From positions 625,501 through 689,500 of the forward strand of contig JACGCM010001011.1 of assembly GCA_014058105.1 (NCBI GenBank): a DNA stretch of 64,000 nt. Direction: 5' to 3'. Positions 56,814-64,000 of this stretch are shown here, piece by piece; position 1 is the first letter of the stretch; every line of letters begins with the position of its first letter. The notes under the pieces were generated by a model. It worked only from the letters and a program-made list of their open reading frames with translations, did not search any database and was not told the DNA's origin. The position numbers and the translations under genes were made by a program. Source of the stretch: Kingdonia uniflora (Eukaryota; Streptophyta; Magnoliopsida; Ranunculales; Circaeasteraceae).

Positions 56814-58940
56814 TCATAGGGGCCTCAAAAGCGAGTAATCTTCAAGCAGTTCCTGCACTGACAGCCTGTCATTTTCCTGCTGAGGAGTCCATAACACCTC
56901 AACTGCCTACACAATTTTATTTTTAGAGAAACATCAATTTCAGAGAGAAAAGGAAAGTGTTTCATTAACGATTAGTATGTAAAATCTATTCTGAAGCTAA
57001 TTACCATAGTAATGTGAGAGGGGATGGAGCTCAGCTTTTGCAAGGCCTTTTTTAAGTCTCCACTGCTATTGATAGCTGGTAATGGATGTACACCCTCGGC
57101 AGCAACCAAGATGGTTATCTAAAAACATTTATGAGCAATTCTAGTGTCAATAAACTTTTATCTCAAACTAACCAGCATTTACATATAAAAATAATTGAAC
57201 TCATAAAAATATATCACAGTTGCTGAAGTTTCATACCACAAATTACCACTATTATGATGATAACTTCTTAGTCTTTTCTTACTACAGGTTGTAAAGAAAG
57301 TAACCAAACTAAATAATTTACACACCGTATATAATGTTGTGTTATTAGCATTATTATGTACCAATAAAATCGTGGAAAAGTGCAATAGCTAAAAATGTGT
57401 GGCTCAAAATACATTGTACGGTATTGTGATGCTACATACAGATAGAACCCTTTGTGAAATTCATGACCATTTACTCAATATCTAATAATGGGTAGTCAAA
57501 TTGATAATTGTGTGCAGTTTCTTAAAAGATATTTGCAAGGCAATGAATGAAGACTGCTAAATGCTGATCCAGCAGGTTTTGGTGTTTGTGATTCGTATTC
57601 TACACGGATACAATGAATGAAATTCTGCCCAGATAAGGCAATGAACGAAGAATGTCAGACTATGCCTCCAACTGATAAGCTGAAGTTGTTTGTGAGAGAC
57701 AGGGTGCAGTGTCATCGTCAAGAGAAATCTAGAAACTATGATGGCATTAAAGATGATAACAATACTATTACTTATTTGTGCAAGATAGGGTGGTAGTACA
57801 GCAAAATGGAACATCATAATGGTGGTAATATCATAATTTAAGAAGGGAACCCACATATTATGGTGGTAACATCATAATTTATAACTATTACGGAAAAACA
57901 TATGATATGAGAAACGCTTTATATAGAGTATGATACCAGGTCAATGTCCAGAAGAAAAAAAAACAATTGTGTGACAGAATATAAATACGATATGCTTAAA
58001 ATGAAATATATTGATCTACCCAATGAAATTTCTTCCATTAAGCAACAAAGTTATGATAGTATAAAAACCCACAATAACATTCATAGCTTTACAACTTGAT
58101 CGTAAAAAAAATAGTTGTTTTGAAAGCCTGACTTACCACAATGTACTCATTGCTGAATCCACTAGATGTTTTGTTTCTCGTGCTTCGTCTTTTGATATTA
58201 TTCACATTGGAGAGTGTCACTTCATTGAATTTGGCTTGTTCTTCAGTAGATAATTGGTTGAAACATTTCTCTCCATCCTCCATGCTGAACTTCACATCCA
58301 GCTGAAACAACGTTTTAAGCAAACATGTACCCGGGACTTCAAATTTTCAGATCGAAAAGGAAGCTCTTATGTTTAATGTCACATGCATTTCAATATCAAA
58401 ATTCCTTCAAAGAAAGTACATTTTACTCTAAATGAAAGGTGCTGTTCTCATTGATTAGAGGTATATACAGGCCATTAAGGTTATCCTCTAAAGGAAAATC
58501 TCTAAGGAATTCAGAAACAACTGTGTATCAACAAATGTTTGATTGAAGGAGAATTGCATTCCAGTGTTGTGATGTGAGTAACTTGCGAACATGAATTCTA
58601 GAGGCAAGTCATTACAAGATCAGAGGATGCAATTCACAGATGAGTAACATGAGATGAATAAAATGAGAAGATAATTTACTCACAGATGAGTAACATGAGA
58701 CACAGCAATCTGGATGCCGGAGCAGAGCAAAAATGGTCTCTGCAACAAAAATAAGACAGCAAAAAACAACTTAGCAAAGCCAGCAGAATAAGAAGCATAC
58801 ACAAAGTAAGTAGGAAGTATTTACTTAGTAGCTTCACCTTTTAAAATATAGCTCAGCCCCTCAGAACTGGATGTGTCTGCAGTTTCAGCAATCCGGTCAA
58901 GATCTTTTTGAAACGACCTTGCCGTACCTAGTAATCCTAC
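56814..58940 (-). CDS. FLAP1-like (DUF1517) gene copy C, exons 2-6 intact
   Basis: Exons: 2, 58838-58940 (VGLLGTARSFQKDLDRIAET); 3, 58684-58739 (ETIFALLRHPDCCVSCYSS); 4, 58137-58301 (LDVKFSMEDGEKCFNQLS ... GFSNEYIV); 5, 57005-57118 (ITILVAAEGVHPLPAINSSG); 6, 56814-56906 (AVEVLWTPQQENDRLSVQEL), stop TGA after LLRPL, the usual family end. All borders are GT/AG and phases match copies A and B. The encoded part is the whole soluble DUF1517 domain. Exon 1 (transit peptide, membrane segments) is not found; intron 1 matches copy A up to about 59380, where LINE sequence takes over. It is the best candidate for a working gene if exon 1 lies beyond the LINE. Plastid membrane location is expected from the family. 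Confidence 0.9.
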
Positions 58941-59559
58941 CTAAAAAGATATTATTGTAAAATAAAACATAATGTTGGTACATAAGAAAAAACATAAAAG
59001 AACTGAATAAATAGAGTAAAGAAGGAGATAGTTCAAAATTCAAACAAAGTTAACAAGAAGAAGAAGGTAAATACGCCTATGTTAAAGTAGCAAGGACGGT
59101 TTAGTGCTTCAACTGAGTGTTAAATTAGGCTTTCTTCATACATAATCTCAAGCTTATTTCTTTGTGTACGTCTACTTAAAGCTTCTGCCAAGATAATCAA
59201 CACCAAATTGGTTCGGAGCTTACTTTCCTTAGATTTCGGATGAGTACCATGTCACAAATCATGTTTATAAATATACGATTGATTTGTTCTTTCCTTTAGC
59301 CAAGTAGCTCGAGATCAATAGTTATGTCCCCAACAAACTCCCCTACAGTTTCGATTGCTGGCCTCGCTAGAAGGGCAAAACACACTCTTATAATCAATCT
59401 CGCTCCATATAAGTATCATTGCCAAAACATATATCCTCAAACCTTGTGGCTCACTAAGATTAACCATCCAAAATAGCACCGCCATCCCAAATGATAACTT
59501 TGCACTATCAAGACTCTTACATTAACTTAGTTTACATCATCCAGACGATTCGTACGGAA

Positions 59560-60252
59560 CAGCCCCTAATAACAAATGCACCAAGAGAGTACAACACACT
59601 GAGCCACTCACAAGAGATCAAGGGGAAGGTACTAACAACATCAATGAGAGGATGCAGACATCTCAGGTAAACAAAGTTTATAACAATAATGCCAGCTCTT
59701 CTTATGTATATGATGCAGGGTGGGAAAAGCCTAGAGCTAGGCATACTACAAAGAGGAACGACTATAATCTTAATGAGGCCAACCACCATGGGATTAATAT
59801 GAGTAACAGATTTGATCAGATAAAGCAGAAACATGTCTACAAGGTCAAGGAAGCACCAAAAAATACATGTGAGAGGTATATTGAGAAAGCCAAAGAGGTT
59901 GTGAGCACCAAAGAGGCCCAACAGGGGAAGGAGGGAGATAATTCTTACTCTCAAGGGTTCAAGAGCAGTGAGAAGGACTACAATAGCAGCATTGAAGACG
60001 AAGGGAAAGGTATAACAAGTGATGAAGCTGTTGTGAGCCAACCTAGCTAGCTCTGTGACACAAATGGAGAACACTAGTGGTGGAAGTGGAGGCCTTATGT
60101 CTAAGAGTGCAAGAAAAAGGGAAGCTAAGAAGGAAAGAAGTATTGACAAAACTCTTCAAGAGATAATTGACAACACCAGCACCTCCGCTGCTAAGTACCT
60201 AAAGGAGAAGGGATGGATGTCATGGCTCTTCAAGTGGGACAAATGGAGGTAG
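59560..60252 (+). pseudogene. LINE ORF1 C-terminal remnant
   Basis: Frames 59652-60050 and 60055-60252, separated by a stop and a shift. Charged, Ser/Lys/Glu-rich sequence (MQTSQVNKVYNNNASSS; ARKREAKKERSIDKTLQE) like the low-complexity tail that precedes the endonuclease in plant L1 elements. No zinc knuckle seen. A 205-codon frame on the opposite strand is its shadow. Confidence 0.5.
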
Positions 60253-60623
60253 CAACCAACACCCCCTCAATGTATAGAGTGGGTCGTTGTTGGAATGTGA
60301 GGGGTCTAAATGATCCCTTGAGGCAGCAGGAAGTAAATGAGTGGATCTACAACAATAATCTTTGTATGGTTGGTCTTGTAGAAAGATTGAAACAAAGAGA
60401 AGGTGCTTAAGAGAATATGCAAGGATTGGGGTGCAGTGCACAATCCAAATAGTAGGATATGGCTTTGTTGGGACAATGAAAAGGCTCAGGTTACTCGGTT
60501 ATGCTCTGAGGAACAGATGATTACTGATCTGCAAGGGGTCCTACTATGATGGTTTTTGTGGTCCATGGGAGTACACCTTTGTTAACTAGACATCAAATGT
60601 GGGACTCTATTAGTAACAAGGAT

Positions 60624-61942
60624 GGGAGAGGATTCGCCTACACCCTCTCCCCGCTACACTCTCCACTCACCACCCAAAACGCCAACTCAACAACTCTCTC
60701 TCCCACTCAGCACCAATGTGGCGAGCAAAAAAAAATTAAAAAAAAAACTCTCTCTCCACTCAACTCACTCTCTCTCTCACTCGCCTCAACTCAACAACTC
60801 TCGCCTCAGTTACTGTCACTGTCACTCAACTCCCTCTCTCGCTTGCAGCGATCATCTCCGACAACTCCTCGTTCTCTCTCACTCAGTCTCTCACTCACCG
60901 AAAACTCCTCGCTCTCTCCACTGAGCTCAACAACTCACTCTCTCTCTCACTCACTCTCTTAGTCAGTTCTACGATAAACATTTCAAACAGCAGAACCTCT
61001 CCGTCATAATCAGGTATAATATAGATTGGAACTACTCAACTCGACTCACTCTCTCTCTCAACTATGTCACTCAACTCTTCTCTCGCTTGCATCACTCCGA
61101 CAACTCGTCGCTCTCTCTCTCTCTCTCGCTCAATCTCAAACTCACTCATCGTGTCTCGGTCTCCACTGAGCTCAAAGCTATATTTATTGTCGAATTGGTT
61201 AGAATTCGATAATTTCTTATCGAATTCTCTAACAATTCGATAATTTATTGTCGACACCTCTAACAATTCGACAATTTATTTTCGAATCCTCTAAGAATTC
61301 GACAATTTTTTATCGAACCCTCTAACAATTCAACAATTTATTGTCGAATCTTCTAATAATTTGACAATTTATTGTCGAATCCTCTAACAATTCGACAATT
61401 TAGTTAAAATTTGACTTAAACAATAAATTCGACAATAAATTTCTTTTTTGTCGAATTCTACACATTGTTTCCTTTTTGTTAATTTTTGAAGTAGATATTG
61501 GCTGAGAGAGAGTGATTTTTTTGTGGACAATTTCGTCAAAGGCATAACGACATTACGCGAGAAAAGTTAATTTTTTTTTACAGAAGTTAGCTTCATAGAA
61601 CCCAAATAGGGAGTGAGAGAGATACAGAGGAATGAGAGAGAGATTGACAGAGAAATTAGTGAGAGATTAGTGGGAGATTGAGTGGCGGGAAACGACGGGA
61701 GAGAGAGAGAGATATATAGTGAAATTTAAATTTAAATTTGGGCGTACCACAGAGCGATTGAGAGAGAGAGAGAGTCGAGTGGAGAGAGAGAGAGAGAGTT
61801 TTTTTTTTTTTTTTAGTCGCCAAATAGAGAGCTGAGTGAGAGAGAGAGATGTTGAGTGGGCAGCTGAGTTGGAGAGATGAGTGGTGAGAGGAGAGTGTAG
61901 CGGGTGTGCAGCAACAAAGGGAGTGTAGGCGAATCCTCCCCC
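60624..61942. mobile_element. Foldback/MULE-like element with long terminal inverted repeats
   Basis: The left end GGGAGAGGATTCGCCTACAC and the right end in reverse GGGGAGGATTCGCCTACACT match. Similarity goes on for about 130 bp (GCTACACTCTCC, CTCACC, AACTCA, then GGCGA followed by an A run and CTCTCTC). The arms are CT/GA microsatellite-like. The element separates two parts of the LINE endonuclease and so is younger than the LINE. No gene is inside; the Ser/Leu-rich frames near 60546-60962 are just the CT repeats. A possible AAGG-containing duplication at the borders is imperfect. Confidence 0.7.
61190..61460. repeat. 31-bp tandem repeat with a TTCGACAA palindrome in each unit
   Basis: About six units of 31 bp following CTCTAACAATTCGACAATTT then ATTGTCGAATC. 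Each contains TTCGACAATTTATTGTCGAA, or a near copy. Two further half-palindromes lie at 61425-61458. The array lies in the middle of the foldback element. Confidence 0.85.
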
Positions 61943-63291
61943 AAGGCTAACACCATGAATATGCCTTGGGCTCTCATGGGAGACTTTAATTCAATCCTTA
62001 ATGCTCAAGAAAAAGTTAGGGGAAGGCCAGTCAGACCTAGAAACTTCAATGATTTTCACAACTGCATTCAAAATACTAGGCTAAGGGACTGCAAGTTTAA
62101 GGGATGTTACTTAGACAAACAGAAATGTTGAGGGTAGAAGGGTGAGCACCAAGATGAACAGAGTTATTGTCAATTCAGATTGGACTGGAGCTTTTAGCTC
62201 TGAGACTGAGTTTCTCACAACTGAGTTTCTCACAACTGTGTTTCTGACCATACTCCAATGGTTCTTTCTATTGGTGAAAAGAAAAACACAGGACTAAAAC
62301 CGTTTAAGTTCTCTAATGCTTGACCTTTAGAACCTGATTTTCTTGAGACTGTTAGTAATAGTTGGAAAGCTCCCACTAAAGGCAACCATACCTACAGATT
62401 TCTCTCCAAAATGCAAGTGGTAAAAAAAGACCTAAAGGAGAAATTTCATCAAAGGTTCAAGGACCTAAACTCTGAGTAGAAGCTGCAAGACAAGTGCTCA
62501 AGGTAGTTCAAGAAGAGCTCCAATCCCATCCTGATGATATTGATATAGCTGTAAAAGAAAGGGATGCCCTCCAGAAGCTCTCTCACCTGGCTAGAGTAGA
62601 AGAATCTAATATGAGATAGAAATCAAGAGTACAGTGGTTCAAAATGGGAGATAACAACACTAAATTTTTTCACAGATCTCTACGAGCCAGAAGATCTAGA
62701 AATAATATCCTAAGTATCTATGATGATGATGGTAACAAGATTGAAGATGAAGTTGCCATTGGAGTGGCTAGTGTTAAGTACTTTCAAGGAATTATGGGAG
62801 CAGATGATGGTCCCAATTACTCTAGCAGCATTCTAGATGGCCTTGACTTCAGCAATGCTATTGGTGAAGACTTGAGGCAAGAGCTGACTAAAGAGGTTAC
62901 TAGAGATGAGATTGTTGAAGCTTTATCTTGCATCAAAAGTGACAGCTTCTGGTCCAGATGGCTTCTCTTATCTTTTCTTCAAATAAGCTTAGGGTATTAT
63001 TGGAGATGATTTTGTAACGGCAAACAAGAACTTTTTCAGATCTGGGAAGATGCTAGGTCAAGTTAACTCCACTGATATCAGCTTAGTGCCAAAAGTCAAC
63101 AATCCTACAAAGTTTGGTAACTTTAGGCTATAGCCTGCTGCAATGTCCTCTACAAAACCATCTCAAAGGTCATCACAACTAGGCTTAAAACTGCAATTAA
63201 CAAGCTCATCAGCCCTAACCAGTCAGTATTCATATATGGGAGGAGTATAAATGACAATATCCTTCTTTCACATGAACTCTTAAAGAACTAC

Positions 63292-64000
63292 TGTCACGGC
63301 CCAGCCCGGGACCACCACTACAGTGCCAGGAGTGCAGCGGAATAAGGGAGCGTGCGGCGTACACGGACGCGCGATCGGCGTGTACCAGCCATCTTCACGG
63401 GCGGGGCGCGCCAGTGGCATACAACCCACGGATGCTAGAGCGACATCCGGATAATCCTGGATACTCGTGAGGGGTCATCGAATATGTATTCGGTATAGGC
63501 AACAACGCTGAAGGTTCCCTCAATAATCCCTACAGCGTAATCTCTCGCGACACGCGCGAGGTACAGAAAGCACACCTGTTCTATAGCGGATCAGGGTAGC
63601 TCAATATGCCGGTTTCCAGATAAGGGACTCATATCTCAAGGGGCGACGGGCCTGGACTATTTATATTGTCCATCTGTAAGGGGCGGTGCATCTCGGATAG
63701 CCCGCGTGGCAAAGCGGCGCCATATGAAGCCCTCTTTGGAAAACCGGCCTGCATTGCGAGGCATTGTCCCCTAGCCTTCCCTAGGCCTAGGAGAACTTAT
63801 AACTATCCCTTGTAGATAGTCCATGAGCGGGGGTCCTTGATGACCAAGCATTAAAGCTCTTTTAGTCATGGGGAGGATCAGACCAAGGTTCCTCCTTAAT
63901 ATAGCTACTAAGTAAATAGTCAAGTTCCAAAAGGAAACGTTAAAACATGAGACGAAGGGTACTGGCCCTTTTCACCCCCTTAACTGAATTCGATCTCGAC
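63292..64000 (+). mobile_element. GC-rich LTR start, cut by the window end
   Basis: At 63292 the LINE sequence stops and TGTCACGGCCCAGCCCGGGA begins. TGTCACGGCC is a common LTR start in plant Ty3-type elements. Composition changes sharply from AT-rich to GC-rich at the border, with many CG dinucleotides (CGCGACACGCGCGAGG). The preceding five bases ACTAC would be the target duplication. At least 709 bp of LTR without a recognisable gene. Orientation follows from the TG start but could be the reversed 3' LTR. Confidence 0.6.

Larger units (their letters stand above)
60264..63170 (+). pseudogene. LINE ORF2 remnant: endonuclease and start of reverse transcriptase
   Basis: The AP-type endonuclease start is seen as WNVRGLNDPLRQQEV (from about 60288) with LCMVGLVE; after the foldback insertion it resumes at 61951 with PWALMGDFNSILNAQEKVRG (the catalytic GDFN motif). 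From 62644 MGDNNTKFFHRSLRARRSRN and LTKEVTRDEIVEALSC belong to the linker and reverse-transcriptase start; later motifs (LVPKVNNPTKFGNF near 63090) are out of frame. Several stops; dead. Confidence 0.8.
59390..63291 (+). mobile_element. L1-type LINE, interrupted and cut by later elements
   Basis: ORF1 remnant and ORF2 remnant in order on the plus strand. It is interrupted by a foldback element (60624-61942) and cut at 63292 by a GC-rich LTR. The 5' limit is where similarity to intron 1 of copy A fades (about 59380-59400); target duplication could not be found because the 3' end is outside the window. Confidence 0.75.

Noticed and set aside
59532..60149. 205-codon hydrophobic frame on the minus strand
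   Set aside because: Antisense of LINE ORF1 and unlike any known membrane protein; the plus strand fits the LINE order.
60546..60962. 138- and 100-codon Ser/Leu-rich frames
   Set aside because: They are translations of CTCTCT-type repeats in the arm of the foldback element.
1..64000. tRNA or rRNA genes
   Set aside because: No cloverleaf or rRNA sequence was recognised; the TGGTATCAGAGC words are primer-binding sites next to LTRs.

Overview
This is a nuclear plant window, almost certainly a eudicot, and dominated by transposable elements. It is AT-rich with spliced genes, a plant-only plastid protein family, MIR169-type hairpins, copia and L1-type retroelements and PIF/Harbinger elements with a partner ORF. 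The sequence does not identify the species.

Host backbone. The underlying locus is a repeated block holding a DUF1517 / FLAP1-like plastid membrane-protein gene on the minus strand. Gene A is at about 11-3735, gene B at 6357-11336 and gene C at 56814-58940. A fourth block survives only as 3' flank (50656-50935 and about 54395-54530). Two block copies also carry a MIR169-like hairpin behind a conserved TATA box (5428-5582 and 50160-50326). The three protein genes have the same five downstream exons (103, 56, 165, 114 and 93-117 bp) but different damage. A has frameshifts and an extra broken exon 4. B has an intact 3' half but a first exon with two frameshifts and a lost splice donor. C is intact from exon 2 to the stop, with its first exon outside the window or displaced by a LINE. 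A single-exon, secreted, proline-rich prolamin-like gene (54629-55657, minus) is broken by one stop codon and a hAT MITE.

Insertions. From left to right: a short poly-A retroposon with 14-bp target duplication (957-1078); MITEs in intron 1 and upstream of gene B; a 10-kb head-on pair of related copia elements (11982-22041) with a truncated LINE inside; a PIF/Harbinger element H1 (22082-41710) that contains a second Harbinger H2 (23726-28730) and an 11-kb Sirevirus-like copia (29846-41000); a terminal-inverted-repeat element (about 41847-49685) split by a decayed 7-kb copia (41991-48998); a LINE tail split by a small head-on pair of non-autonomous LTR elements with one ORF (51303-54319); a LINE (about 59390-63291) split by a foldback element with 31-bp palindromic repeats (60624-61942); and the start of a GC-rich LTR at 63292 running off the window.

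Most notable points: the duplicated MIR169 loci beside FLAP1-like genes; a plant-mobile-domain gene fragment carried in H2; a cluster of eight CACGTG boxes in the leader of the old copia; arrays of TATTCGAATA palindromes in the Sirevirus-like element; and an orphan ORF kept in both arms of the small LTR element pair.
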